NCBI RefSeq assembly: GCF_025370935.1
Contig: NC_133493.1
Span: 13,054,785 to 13,118,784 of the forward strand
DNA: 64,000 bases
Source of the DNA: Choristoneura fumiferana
Lineage: Eukaryota; Arthropoda; Insecta; Lepidoptera; Tortricidae
Direction: 5' to 3'
Shown: in pieces, positions 41,825 to 52,484 of the stretch
How positions within the stretch are numbered: the first letter of the stretch is position 1
Layout: each line of letters opens with the position of its first letter
Notes under the pieces: generated by a model
Told to the model about the DNA's origin: nothing
The model's database searches: none
The model's input: the letters and a program-made list of their open reading frames with translations, nothing else
Position numbers and translations under genes: made by a program

Positions 41825-42108
41825 TACTTTTTTTTTATTCTACTGGATGGCAAACGAGTAAGTGGGTCTCCTGATGGTAAGAGATCACCACCGCCCATAA
41901 ACATCTGCAATACCAGGGGTATTGCAGATGCGTTGCCAACCTAGAGGCCTAAGATGGGATACCTCAAGTGCCAGTAATTTCACCGGCCGTCTTACTCTCC
42001 ACGCCGAAACACAACAGTGCAAGCACTGCTGCTTCACGGCAGGATTAGCGAGCAAGATGGTGGTAGCAATCCGGGCGGACCTTGCACAAGATCCTACCAC
42101 CTGTAAAA
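41825..42108 (+). mobile_element. LINE 3' end family, full-length reference copy
   Basis: TTTTTTTTATTCTACTGGAT, GGGTCTCCTGATGGTAAGAG, CCTAGAGGCCTAAGATGGGA and GATCCTACCACCTGTAAAAT. Read on the minus strand it ends in poly(A). Both strands are open for ~75-86 codons in several copies, but the frames are not conserved as protein, so I do not call a gene. Confidence 0.75.
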
Positions 42109-42204
42109 TTGTGGGAAAACGAGTAAGCGGGTCATCTGATGGCAAGTGAAGACCACCCTAAATGCTGTGCTTCGTCACTCCAACACATAGTACAGTCAAG
42201 TGAT

Positions 42205-42413
42205 AACGTTTGGCAACCTGTTTCATTTCGCAACTTTTCATTTCCCAACTGTTTAATATTTCTGAAGCTGTAAATATTTCAGGATTTTAATAAAACTAAC
42301 CTAACCTAACCTAAAGGGTTCTACACGATGGCCCTGAAATAAATCTTGAAATATTTACAGTTTTAGAGTTTGCGAAATGAAAAGTTGCAAAATGAAACAG
42401 GTTGCCAAACGTT
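42205..42413. mobile_element. MITE, AACGTTTGGCAACCTG family, intact
   Basis: AACGTTTGGCAACCTGTTTC at the left is mirrored by GAAACAGGTTGCCAAACGTT at the right. The centre holds (CTAAC)n, four units at 42298-42316. A split copy is at 11005-11707. Confidence 0.88.
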
Positions 42414-42790
42414 ACGTTGCGAAAAGGCAGTACTCGTGCGATGACACTATGGCGTTTACTGTGAAATGGTTCCATGGTGGCTAGTGAATGAAACTCCTTG
42501 ACCGTACAGTGCCCCACTGCTGGGCAAAGGACTCTCTTGACCTCCACACCTCCCGGTCTGACGCAATGTCAGGCCAATCCCTTGCATACGTCCAAATGTT
42601 CCTGCCATCTCCTTCTCGGTCCATTTGTGACGGAGTTATGAGACAAAAAATCCAATTCAAAAGTCAAGCAAAGTAAAAAATGGGCGAGTATGAAAGGTGA
42701 TAAATAACCGTGCCGCGACGTGCGCAGACGCATGTTGCTACACGTATTGTGCGTGAGTTACAGTACAGATGGTACGGTCGGCAAAAGTGG
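42414..42790. other. LINE fragment and unassigned sequence
   Basis: CCCCACTGCTGGGCAAAGGA and CTTGACCTCCACACCTCCCG (42512-42560) is a reversed LINE 3' end. The rest is unassigned. Confidence 0.45.
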
Positions 42791-42794
42791 ATTG

Positions 42795-42965
42795 TACTAA
42801 TTTATTGAATCAGGCGTTACTTGGCAGAGGTCCATATCAATGAACTATTTAGAAATAATTACGTTCATATGATACTATGTCTATGCAACAAATGTGTGTT
42901 CATGCAGCTCCTCTACCTCCATACTTTAAGAACACAACACACACACAGTGACTCAGATTGTAATT
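42795..42965 (-). mobile_element. Penelope-like element 3' end fragment
   Basis: TTGAATCAGGCGTTACTTGG, CAGAGGTCCATATCAATGAA and GTTCATGCAGCTCCTCTACC are the reverse of 27860-28000. No hammerhead motif is retained beyond it. Confidence 0.7.
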
Positions 42966-43049
42966 GTTTATAGTTAATTGAGTAGCGACTTTGGGCTCGA
43001 GATCCAAAAGGTCTCACTGCTTAAACTTGACATCAATGTGACCAAATTT

Positions 43050-43283
43050 ATTGACCGGATGGCCAAGTGGTTGAAGAACCTGACTGAGAAGCTTGAGGTC
43101 CGGGGTTCGATTCCCAGCCGGGGCAGATATTTGTATAAATAATACGAATGTTTGTTCTCGGGTGTTGGATGTTTATATGTATTTAAGTATGTTTATCCGT
43201 TGCCTAGTATCCATAGTTTTTGCTTAGTTTGGGACTAGGTCAATTGGTGTCAAGTGTCCCATAATACTTATTATTATTTATTA
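43050..43283 (+). mobile_element. tRNA-derived SINE, full length
   Basis: The tRNA-like head has A box TGGCCAAGTGG and B box GGGGTTCGATTCC (43051-43127). The body holds GTTTGTTCTCGGGTGTTGGA and CCGTTGCCTAGTATCCATAG, and the tail is (TTA)n near 43270. Headless copies are at 9930, 32680 and 60230. No cloverleaf anticodon arm is preserved well enough for a tRNA gene. Confidence 0.85.
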
Positions 43284-43900
43284 ACACACAAACAACACGC
43301 CTGTATTCCCAAATGGGGTAGGCAGAGCAAACGAAACGTTACCGCTTCGGAGCCACTTTAAGCGATTTTAGGTTTAAAGTTTGACAAAAACGGTACTGTA
43401 ACTTGGTAAGAGCTTAGGTGATGGGGATTTACGCGCGTGACTTTAAACTCAGTTCAAATAAAATGAACATTTCTTCAGTACTCAGATTTATTGTAGGATT
43501 TATAATTAGATTAAGTATATCGATAGTTCCAGCCGCTCAGGCTGTCGGGGAGCAATCTGTCCTCCGGCATGTATACCGCTGTCAATCGTTTTAAAGTCAA
43601 ATTCTAGAATCATACAATATAAAAATACTATCATTATACATAATAAAGTCAATCTAGCCTGCCAGGTGGTCAGTTTTACCACCTGCCAGCGGTATACAGC
43701 CTAGTCCCTACAGTACAATAGTGTCGCCTACGATATACCTAAACTTTCCTTTATCGCCTCTTACGACATCCACGGAAGAAATGGAGAGGTTTAATTCTAA
43801 CCGACACCATACGGGGAAACATATTAAGTTAAAAAAAAATAGTTGAGACCATTGGATGTCTAATAAAAATTCGTTATTATTCGTAAACTATATTTATATT
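43284..43900. repeat. Decayed LINE/repeat fragments
   Basis: ACACGCCTGTATTCCCAAAT is shared with 17174. TTATCGCCTCTTACGACATC and CACGGAAGAAATGGAGAGGT form a LINE-type segment. No intact frame. Confidence 0.45.
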
Positions 43901-43904
43901 TATT

Positions 43905-43965
43905 AATAGTTCATTGATATGGACTTCCGCAAAGTAACGCCTGATTCAATAAATTAGTACAATCC
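43905..43965 (+). mobile_element. Penelope-like element extreme 3' end
   Basis: TTCATTGATATGGACTTCCG, CAAAGTAACGCC and TGATTCAATAAATTAG match 27952-28000. Confidence 0.65.
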
Positions 43966-43979
43966 ATATCAAAAATAAA

Positions 43980-44285
43980 AACTGAAACATAGATGCACAG
44001 AAAACCAGAAAAATAAACCAGCGCTGGGAATCAAACCGGAAAAATATGAAAAAATCCAGGATGGTAGTAAGTATATCAAACTTACAAGGAAAACTATAAC
44101 GGCTAAGTTTGCTTGAGAATTATTAGTAGTTTAGGAGTAAATAGCAGCCTAAGGTATAAAATATACCTAAACTTAGAAGATTCCGTATAAAATACGAAAT
44201 CCTTAGAAAAACATTACTTAATTTTTTCGTAATGGCTACGGAACCCTATTTGGGCGTGTCCGACACGCTCTCTGCCGGTTTTTTT
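43980..44285 (-). mobile_element. SINE scrap joined to a GTGTCGGACACGCC repeat
   Basis: 43981-44036 is the reversed 3' end of the 7179 SINE family (ATGCACAGAAAACCAGAAAA). 44041-44285 is a reversed half of the 37309 repeat, ending GTCCGACACGCTCTCTGCCG. Confidence 0.65.
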
Positions 44286-44935
44286 ATTATTTTATTGTAT
44301 TTTAACATTTTGTGACATTTAATTGTTTTCTTATTTTTTTAAGCGTTTGTGTATGTATTCTTGACAATTTCAGTATAAATTCTCGTCACCTTGACATTTA
44401 GGACAAATTATGATGTAATTTTATACTGAATTAATAAATAATGTAATCTAATCTAATCAGCTTGAAGGTATAATTGCGAGCTGTCAATTTTCCATTTGTA
44501 CTCAATGACAGTTAATCCGAATTTGTTTGTTATAATTATAATTTCCAATAGGTATATTTACGTGCTATGCTAACTGTACCGCTCCACAATCCCATTCATC
44601 GCTCGAACTTCGAATATCGACATCGCGTTACGGTGTATAAATTTAAAATATTCCAGTTTTACTTTACATTGCCGTATTGAATTGACCGCTCGTACAACCA
44701 TGACCAACCCGCCACGCAATGTAGCACAACTGAAGCGATAAAACTGCGCTAGTGTTATGCGCGAGAGTGCGTAGTTCCCATGTCAAATCGCTTCCGAGAA
44801 AGTGGGAAAACCCAGAGGTTAGTTTGAACCGTTCAAAGTCACTTCCTTGTTCTTGGCAAAACACAATAACTCAGTAAAAATAAGTTATCCGTAGGTGGTC
44901 CAATATTGTTTAGTTATGCTCAATCACTTAAGTAA
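44286..44935. other. Unassigned; LINE-like tail near 44440
   Basis: A GTAATCTAATCTAATC tail marks the end of a retroelement remnant. 44460-44935 shows no recognised feature. Confidence 0.4.
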
Positions 44936-44939
44936 CAAA

Positions 44940-45280
44940 GTCCCGTAGGTAGTTTTTAGGGTTCCGTACCCAAAGGGTGCCAACGGGACCCTATTAGGTA
45001 CCGTAAACCGGGGTTACTTTAGGACATTTTGAGGCTACTTTGATAGATTTAAAATGGTTCTAAAAACGCAAATATTCATAGCTCGATTGAGCAAATAAAA
45101 GTTAGGTAATTTATGAATTTAGGTATTTCACAAATGTTCTAAAACATAAAGACATATGGCGTAAAAACTGTTTTCCAAAGTAGTCCCTGTATTTTAAAGT
45201 AGGTAACCCCGTTTTACGGTACTGAGACTCCACTGTCTGTCTGTCCGTCCGTCTGTCATAGGGCTCTATTTCTAGAGCCG
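44940..45280 (-). repeat. GGGTTCCGTACC-type dispersed repeat
   Basis: TTTTTAGGGTTCCGTACCCA to a CTGTCTGTCTGTCCGTCCGT end. It has the layout of the 37309 family but different internal sequence, so it is a related subfamily. Confidence 0.5.
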
Positions 45281-45339
45281 CAATACTCAAAATGATCACA
45301 GATTATTTATTACTGTGGCCACTACTTATATAATCCATA

Positions 45340-45550
45340 CTTAAATACGAAATAAATGCGAAAGTGTGTTTGTATGTTTGTGTGTTTGTCCGTCTTTCAC
45401 GCCGTAACGGAGCGATGGATCGACGTGATTTTTGGCATAGAGAGTGACATAGGCTACTTTTTATCACGGAAAAATGCACAGTTCCCGAGGGAACAGCGCG
45501 CGATAGCCGAATACCACGATTGCGGAGTTGCGGGCAAAAGCTAGTAACAA
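45340..45550 (+). mobile_element. Short retroelement copy, reversed
   Basis: AAATGCGAAAGTGTGTTTGT, GTCTTTCACGCCGTAACGGA, GCACAGTTCCCGAGGGAACA and GTTGCGGGCAAAAGCTAGTA are the reversed landmarks of the family. The copy therefore reads on the minus strand although the label follows the sequence as printed. Confidence 0.6.
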
Positions 45551-46020
45551 ATAAAATAAATTAAAAAATTAAAGCGGGTCGACTCGCCTTTATTTGGTTA
45601 TTATTAGGCGTTGCTTGGCGGCCAAGGTGACAGCCGGCAGTTGCTAGGCAACGCGAGTGACCCTATGTTGCGATTTTAGCAAAAAGTACAGTCAGCAAAA
45701 AAAACCTTGTAGGTATTCGAATGTTTAACAAAAACTAATTTCTGTTTCTAAAACATTGTATGGAGGTACGGAACCCTTCATGTACGAGTCCGACGCGCAC
45801 TTGACCGATTTTTTTTTCATAAAATATGACGGTAAGCACCACCCATGGACACCCACAGTTCCAGAAAATTGCAGACGCGACCAGCCTCTCTTTTTCAAAG
45901 GGTTCCTGGTCATTGGTTGAGGATCAGCAGCGGACCTTTATGACTTCCTTGGGGAAAAGTCCCCCTTCCCCCCTTGCCTTCCACATTGCAGAGCTGGAGT
46001 CCGAAGTTCGTAGTTGAAAA
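45551..46020. other. Unassigned intergenic with X-box-like site
   Basis: It contains GTTGCTAGGCAAC at 45640-45652. 45770-45820 is a repeat scrap (GTACGAGTCCGACGCGCACT). Confidence 0.4.
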
Positions 46021-46024
46021 TAAG

Positions 46025-46230
46025 CGACCTTACGATAGCTAAGCTTATGCAAAATAATGCGTGTTCATGCAGTTCCTCCACCTCCACACACACATCCACA
46101 CACGCATGAACACGCATATTTTGCATAAGCTTAGCTATCATAAGGCCGCGGGTGAGCAAGGAAGTTCTTTTAGTTCATTGATATAGACCTCCGCAAAGTA
46201 ACGTCTGATTTAATAAATTAGTGTTAAGTT
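46025..46230. mobile_element. Penelope-like 3' ends in inverted arrangement
   Basis: 46025-46075 is a reversed piece (ACCTTACGATAGCTAAGCTT, GTGTTCATGCAGTTCCTCCA). 46100-46230 is the forward piece (CATGAACACGCATATTTTGC to ACGTCTGATTTAATAAATTA). Together they form a hairpin about a CACACACATCCACACAC loop. Confidence 0.7.
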
Positions 46231-46766
46231 CGGTTTAGACGTGCAAGTAAGTCAACATTGTTCTGGTTTTATTTCGCGTTGTCTGCTGATGCCATAATTG
46301 TAATTGTCATATGTCAATGTCAAATTATTCTTATCTTTTTCATTACACTGTTGCCATGATAATGTGGGCTATACAGCAACTTATATTTTAGTCTCGTAGC
46401 TATTTTTGTATTTGTTTTGTTTGTGTGACTTTCCGTAATTTCACTCTCCTGTGGCCCGGCGGAAGACCAGTGCTGGTTTTCAACCAGCGATATGCTGAGC
46501 CGGGACCTTTTTATAGCGGCAACACTTCTTTTTGTTATATTTACTAATTATGTGTCATTGCTGTTATAAATAAATTTTTCTTTCTTCTTTCTTCTTAAAG
46601 CTAACGAGTAGTGCTGTGGTCAATCGAGCGCCGCTTGCGCACTGTTAATGCAACCTTCGCGTTTTTACTTGCAAGTCTAAACTGGGCTTTAGAGTTGTTA
46701 CAAAGCCTGGGGATGGTGAAACCAACTGAAGTCGAGGTCGAAATGTATTTACACTTTAGAACCTTA
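46231..46766. other. Unassigned; LINE tail scrap
   Basis: TGTGGCCCGGCGGAAGACCA to GCTGAGCCGGGACCTTTTTA (46452-46520) is a LINE-type end followed downstream by a (TTTC)n tract. No gene. Confidence 0.4.
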
Positions 46767-46921
46767 CCCCCTTATTCATAAACGACAATCAAACCTATTT
46801 TAGTTAAAATGCCGCTAAAATTCGTTTGTCCTTATCTGTCACTTCGACATTTGTATTTGTTAGAAAGGGACAAAGCATTTGTTAGTTAACATAGGCTTGT
46901 TAAGTTTTATGAATAAGGGGG
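46767..46921. mobile_element. 155-bp MITE with TTA target duplication
   Basis: Terminal inverted repeats CCCCCTTATTCATAAA / TTTATGAATAAGGGGG are perfect over 16 bp, with flanking TTA on each side (46764-46766 and 46922-46924). The inner arms also pair (AAACGACAATCAAACCTATT with AACATAGGCTTG). TTA duplication and size fit a PIF/Harbinger-derived MITE. Confidence 0.88.
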
Positions 46922-46924
46922 TTA

Positions 46925-47290
46925 GTCTTTAGTCACTGTACACCTTTTGGCAAGTTTGTACACAAGTTCAAAGGTGAATTAACAGCGACAAGGTATTAAA
47001 GTGTAAACATTTTATATCTACCGTACATGCATAATCGCATTTCTTATTACCATAGCGAATCATAGCGCTCGCGCATGTCAGATTAAAATGATCTTATTCG
47101 AATTAAAATGTCACTCGTTTAATAAAATCCCTTTAACATTTAAATAATGAAGCTGTGGAGCATAAGAACTAAAGGACAGTTATAATAACTTCGAGGTAAC
47201 TTAGCGTGAAGATTTTAATATCTAAAGTATAGTCAAGTGCAAAAATATGTATGCAATAACTTAATCTAGAAAAGTTGAAACATTGTCTTT
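46925..47290. other. Unassigned intergenic sequence
   Basis: No recognised feature. Confidence 0.4.
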
Positions 47291-47735
47291 TAAAGTTTAA
47301 TAAGTTTTTTAAGTTTTTACAAACAGGCTTTTAGAACCACTAGACCAAACCCGCATCGAAATCAGTTCATTAGTTTGAGAGCTACGATGCCAAAGACATA
47401 CAGACAAACAGACAGACAGACATTGGTGTCAAACTTATAACACCTCTTTTTGCGTCGGGGTCAAAAATAAAAGTCTGTTTTTAGGGTTCCGGAGCCAAAT
47501 GGCAAGCCAAAATGGCTAAAACGGAACCCTTATAGCTTTGCTCAGGGACTATCAATGCTAGAAAGCTGTAATTTTGCACGGATGTATATGTAAACTATGC
47601 CGACAAAATGATACAATAAAAAATAAAAAAATAAAAATTTCCCATAGACGTAAAGTGGGGGTGATTTCTTTTTTCTCATCCAATCCTATAGTGTGGGGTA
47701 TCGTTGGATAGGTCTTTAAATTTTCTTTTATTGTA
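47291..47735 (-). mobile_element. Two adjoining dispersed repeat pieces
   Basis: 47320-47470 (GAGAGCTACGATGCCAAAGA, CATTGGTGTCAAACTTATAA, TTTTTGCGTCGGGG) belongs to the family at 30685-30830. 47480-47735 is a reversed partial copy of the 37309 family (TTTTAGGGTTCCGGAGCCAA). Confidence 0.6.
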
Positions 47736-47739
47736 AAGG

Positions 47740-47900
47740 TTGTTTTTCCATTGTAAAGGTTGCCTGGAAGAGATCGCTCTGAAGCGATAACGCCGCCTAT
47801 TGGTTACCTCAGAAAGTCTCTGTGTGTATACCTGTGTTATCTGTAGTGCTTGCTATGTGTTGGGTGCAATAAAGAGTTATTGTATTGTATTGTATATGTA
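47740..47900 (+). mobile_element. LINE 3' UTR with AATAAA and (TATTG)n tail
   Basis: GGTTGCCTGGAAGAGATCGC, TAACGCCGCCTATTGGTTAC and GGTGCAATAAAGAGTTATTG, then a (TATTG)n tail. A second copy is at 51670-51785 (GTTAGCTGGAAGAGATCCCT, GTGCAATAAAGAGTTTACAT). Confidence 0.75.
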
Positions 47901-48480
47901 TAATTACATATAGTTATATGATAGTTCTTGTGTATATATAATCAGAAGCTCGGAAAAACGCTCCAACGGTGATGAAATTCAGTATGTAGGGGTTTGCGGG
48001 GATGAAAAATCGATCTATGCTTGGTCTTATATCTGGGAAAACGCTTAGTACCGAGTTTTAGTACCCTAGTAGTTTGAGGTAGTATCAAAAATACACGCTG
48101 TATATGTACGGTCACGGACTTTAATTCAATAGCCGCGGGCAAAAGCTAGTATATGCATAAGCCTGCAAAGAAATATAATGGTGTGTGTTTCCCAATCAGC
48201 GCCATCCAAACTCGCACCGCACAAGGTGTTAGGTTAGGCCAAACAAGATTATGCGATATAACATTGGTACGGTCAAGGACTTTAATTCATGAGCTAGTAT
48301 GGAACCTTTTCAAAGGAAAAGTCATTACGATTTTCCTTGTTAATTAATACGATGTCACTATGACGTTTACTGTGAAATGGTTCCATGGTGGCCAATGAAT
48401 TAAACCTTGACCATACAAATGCAAACTTATCCCTTTAAGGGATCTCTAACAGTAAAAATTAGAGTGGGTGCGAGGAGCAT
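47901..48480. other. Repeat scraps and unassigned sequence
   Basis: AATAGCCGCGGGCAAAAGCT (48128-48147) is the reversed start of the short retroelement family. The two ACGGTCAAGGACTTTAATTC-like segments (48108, 48270) and GTGAAATGGTTCCATGGTGG (48374, also 42459) are a low-copy repeat. Confidence 0.45.
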
Positions 48481-48501
48481 TCAGTTAGGGACAGACAAAA
48501 A

Positions 48502-48720
48502 GTGAGTTTAAAAGTTTTAGTGGTAGCATATAACCGATGTCTTGCGCACGTGCTCGCCCACGTCGCGTACGATGCGCAAGCGTCGGCCCCGAAATTATCG
48601 GAACAGATATCGGCCGCCAAACGATGTTTAATTAAAGACGCTATAGTAAACATGTTCAATGTAACGTCTGTAACTGACATGAATTATTGTTGGCATTTAT
48701 TTTATGCAGTCGGTAGTTAG
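48502..48720 (+). other. CpG-rich open segment, not assigned
   Basis: A 72-codon open frame (KVLVVAYNRCLAHVLAHVAY, then DAQASAPKLSEQISAAKRCL) ends in TAG. A 73-codon frame is open on the opposite strand. It is richer in GC and CpG than its surroundings and resembles no repeat seen elsewhere in the window. No splice context or homology was recognised. It may be an orphan exon or chance. Confidence 0.2.
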
Positions 48721-49185
48721 AAAAGAAACAAATAGTGTGTCGTTTACATACATGTATTTATTAATTCGTCCTTTTATTCATGTAAATCCTTTGCTCATTA
48801 AAAAATACAGGCGCATAGAAAGAAATACAAAGGCGAAGTTATCTCTACTGTATATGTTCTAATTAACCTAGTTAAGAGAACAAATAAAGATGGCAAAATA
48901 ATCTAATTTTCCACAAACAGTACAACAGCTGCGTCGTTCGATATCACAACCCTACTTCCTAACATCCTACTAATAAATATTAATGCGAGAAAGTGTACAT
49001 AATAATATTAAATTTTACACGGGTGTTCCACATACGATGCAATTTATGTATTTTTTTGGGACTAATCCCCACGGTTTCAATTGAAGTGCCAGTCCAAATG
49101 ATTCACGAAAACCAAACTGTGGATAAATCTAACGTACCAATGTTTCTCTTCCAGAGAAAAATATTTAGCACACACACATAGGTAC
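48721..49185. other. Unassigned intergenic sequence
   Basis: AT-rich. ATCCTACTAATAAATATTAA (48965-48984) is a reversed tail of the short retroelement family. Confidence 0.4.
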
Positions 49186-49189
49186 TACA

Positions 49190-49290
49190 TATCCAGACAC
49201 GCGCGCACGCTCGCACACGCACGTATGCACGCTCACAAGCACGCACGCTGGTACGTACGCTCGCACGCACGCAAGTACGACTAATCGCGA
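49190..49290. repeat. Degenerate (GCAC)n / (CACG)n simple repeat
   Basis: Imperfect GCACGC, CGCACG and GTACGC units, purine-pyrimidine alternating, like 15783-15893. Confidence 0.85.
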
Positions 49291-50695
49291 ACTATAACTA
49301 AAGCGAATTACAACGAATGTAAATTATGTTGTTCGTATTTCTTGTTGTTCGTTTTTGTTGTTGTTTTATTTATTTGGTTTGACATAGATATACAGTTCAA
49401 TTTAAATGGATTTGATGTATTAATTTGAAATGAAACTGAATGTAATTAATTAGTTGTTCATGAATGTCATGGAAATTAATGTAGGTAATTTGATTTAATG
49501 TAATGTAATAATAGTATATTTTATCAGCTTACTACCATAGTCTCATAAGAATTATTGTATAAACTAACAATACTTGGATCTACTTAGTTATCCGAAAATA
49601 AATTATTTTGATTTTGATTTTTGATTTGATTTTGTATTACTATTTCTGTACTACTCTTATAAATTAGTGTATTAAATTCATTATTTCTACATTGGTCCAA
49701 TCAGATGGGTTATCACGTTCTGCGTCATTGTTTCGTGTACTGAGATCTTCACGAGAATAATTAACGTAAATTGTTAATGACTCTTGGATTGTTGGTGTGA
49801 AGATGATATCAGAAATTAACTTCCAGGAATTTTTGCTGTGATAATTTTCTTTGTTCAGATTCGGGTTATACACATAATAATGTGATTCTTTTCATCTTTT
49901 TTAAATAAAAACTGACCTGTGATTGACTCCATCTCACCTCACCTGATAATCTGTCATCTCCCAGGATAACAGGATCAAAGGAATTTGGGCACAAATTTGG
50001 GCCTCTGGGAGAGGCAGGTTTAAAGTGCAGATGAGGCGAAAGGTGTATCTTCCCAAAATTTTTTTAAGAACCGTCTTATCTTGACTGTCCTTTATGAATT
50101 GTAATTTTATTATTAATTTTAGTTATTATTTCATTTTATTCAGTCTTATCATTTTCCCTTCCCTTCCCTATCAAAATCCCTTCTTATAAAGAAAGAAAGA
50201 AAGAAAGGTTTATTTTGATGATAATGTAATGTGGTAACTGATTTTATTAAAAATTATTGAATTATTAATTTTATTAAGTATGAAATGTTTATCTACCTGG
50301 ACATCTATTCTAAATTGTATTAATATTGTCTTGAATAATTTATTTAACCATAATTACTATTGTTTGTGTAACTCCTAGTGAATAAATAATAACTAAGTAC
50401 TAATTATACATGTAAAAGTATTGTTAAAAGGTAACAAAATGTATTTGCACGCATTTGTGTTTAAAAGCAAATAAAATATTTGAATTTGAATTTGGCTCCA
50501 TAAGTACCACCTAAAACTAAGACTAAAACTAGCACTAAAACTATGATACTTATATGGATCTATGGTTATGGTTATGGATCATTATGCCCCAAGAATGTCT
50601 GCCACAAGTTTCTGGCTCCAGTAGCTTCAACTGGGCGATGATGAATCAGTCAGGACAAACAATTCTATATAAGTCATAGATTGTAGTCCGCGATT
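49291..50695. other. AT-rich intergenic sequence with LINE/SINE scraps
   Basis: 49905-50080 (CTGACCTGTGATTGACTCCA, AAAGTGCAGATGAGGCG) resembles 21285-21345. (AAAG)n with GGTTTATTTTGATGA at 50190 is a reversed LINE-type tail. No exon recognised. Confidence 0.45.
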
Positions 50696-50975
50696 TTATT
50701 TGCAAATTGCCTACCACTATCCCGCCGGAACTATGGAATTTTCCAGGTTGTTTGTGCTAGTATTTGCCCCGGGACTTAAATTAGTTCTATTACGAATTTC
50801 ATCACTGTTCATAATAATGAGTAGCTTAGTAGGTATAACAATTAAGAAGCCAGAGCTGGCGCTTACCTCTGCCAGCGAATTTCTCTTACTGTGGGTACAG
50901 AGAGGTAATGCTGCCAGTGTGTTGGGGTCTATGCCACAGGAGGGCCTCTTAGATGGTGTTTTCTTTTTATAGTTA
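50696..50975 (+). mobile_element. Short retroelement piece and LINE C-terminus
   Basis: 50700-50800 carries CTATCCCGCCGGAACTATGG and TTGCCCCGGGACTTAAATTA. 50850-50970 reads NAASVLGSMPQEGLLDGVFF then a stop, a recurrent LINE terminus also decayed at 12480-12560. Confidence 0.6.
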
Positions 50976-51059
50976 GGTATATTTATGTAGTTTTTATTTA
51001 TTTTGTTTCATTTTTTTTATTTTAGCTATGTATGAAAAATGTATTATCCTTTAGTCATT
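50976..51059. other. Short AT-rich spacer
   Basis: No feature. Confidence 0.4.
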
Positions 51060-51345
51060 ACGAAGCGAAAAGAAATTGCGAAACTGAAGTGGCAGAGTGT
51101 GCGGGGAACATTGCTCGCAGGACTGATGGCCGATGGGGTTAGAAGGTTCTCGAATGGCGTCCGTGGACCGGGAGACGAGCTGTCGGTAGGCCTCCAACAA
51201 GATGGAGCGACGACCTGGTTAAGATCGCGGGATCGCGGTGGATGCGGAAGGCACAAGACCGGTCTGAGTGGAGAGCCTTGGGGGAGGCCTATGTCCAGCA
51301 GTGGACGTCTTTCGGTTGACATGATAATGATGATGATGATAAACA
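51060..51345 (+). pseudogene. LINE ORF2 C-terminus and (GATGAT)n tail
   Basis: A frame (51105 onward) reads RRTDGRWGRKVLEWRPWTGR, then RAVGRPPTRWSDDLVKIAGS, RWMRKAQDRSEWRALGEAYV, QQWTSFG and a stop. This is the conserved end of a lepidopteran LINE. A short frameshift may exist near the start. 5'-truncated. Confidence 0.8.
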
Positions 51346-51665
51346 ATCATATCTTCGAAAAACGCAAATATTACTTATATTAAACAGCAAGAATCCACTA
51401 GATAAAATTAAAATAACACACTGAATAAATTAAATTAAAATAAAGAAATATCAAAATCATTAATAAAATGAAAATAAATAATCCATGAACTATACTGACT
51501 AGACTGTTTCGCTTTTGTAATTGTTTGTTATATTTCTTTTGTTTTATGTTAGTTTTAATGTAAATAATGTTGTATTTATTTTATCTCTTTGGAGTATTTC
51601 TGTTTTGTCTCTTTACCGCACGTAATTTTCCGCTTATCCTCTATATATAACCAAATGTTTTTTCC
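51346..51665. other. AT-rich unassigned sequence
   Basis: No feature recognised. Confidence 0.4.
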
Positions 51666-51790
51666 TAACTAGGTTAGCTGGAAGAGATCCCTTTTTAGGG
51701 ATAAGCTCGCCTTTGTTCTCCTCTCTGTGTATTTGTATTTTTATTTTTATTTTTATGTGCAATAAAGAGTTTACATACATACATACTATA
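51666..51790 (+). mobile_element. LINE 3' UTR with AATAAA
   Basis: GTTAGCTGGAAGAGATCCCT, ATAAGCTCGCCTTTGTTCTC and GTGCAATAAAGAGTTTACAT with an (ACAT)n tail; the same family as 47740-47900. Confidence 0.75.
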
Positions 51791-52480
51791 CGAGAACCAT
51801 TAAACGAGATAATAAATACCTATTGTATTGTATTATTCAAATCTTTGTTGGACATAAAACACAAAATTAAGAGGTAAACCCCAAAGATACTCATGTGACC
51901 CATATTTTCTTTTTGGTAGTGTAACATTACGTAGAAATTAGGAAAGGATACGATTGGTTTAAAAAAAAAAGATTGTAAAAAATAAATAGACAGCCCTCTG
52001 GACGACCCCAATTTGGGGTTCCGAAGCGAACAACTTTTTCCTGTAATTTCGTAACGTAAAGTGTCGTTTCTTAATAAAGACCACACACTGAGACTAATTT
52101 TGAATGGCACGAACACTACAGAATGCACGCAGCCTAAAATTCCACTTTACGTATCTCAATGAGTCCGGTAGTTTTCAAAAACCACTTTATTGTAAAAGGA
52201 GTATTGTTGATTTTGGAACTGTTTAAGGGGTGAGATAGGAGGTTGGGAGGTTAAACAGGTGGTGTGCGGTAATGATTGGTTTTACGCTTAATTTGCATTT
52301 AAATTGGAGGTTTCGCGCGAAAGTCTCAATTTTAATAATTAACGGACCACCTCGGAATAAGTTATTTTAAGGTTTGTAAGATTTTTTTTGCGTTTGTTTA
52401 AACTGACACGGACAGAATAATTTAATAGAAGGTATGATAATAATAGTTTATGTGGCCGTTACATATTGAGAAGCATTAAA
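51791..52480. other. Unassigned intergenic sequence
   Basis: The open frame at 51820-52128 on the minus strand has no homology I recognise and is AT-biased like its flanks. Confidence 0.4.
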
Positions 52481-52484
52481 ATAT

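Noticed and set aside
41885..42149. Open frames on both strands repeated at 21398, 55860 and 57664
   Set aside because: They lie in a dispersed LINE 3' end. Copies differ by indels and stops, so no conserved protein is indicated.
42298..42316. Telomere-like (TTAGG/CCTAA) repeat
   Set aside because: Only about four units in the centre of a MITE; not a telomere or an interstitial telomeric block.
43051..43127. tRNA gene candidate
   Set aside because: Followed directly by a SINE body and (TTA)n tail that recur at 9930, 32680 and 60240.
51820..52128. 102-codon open frame on the minus strand
   Set aside because: AT-biased composition, no domain, splice context or homologue that I recognise.
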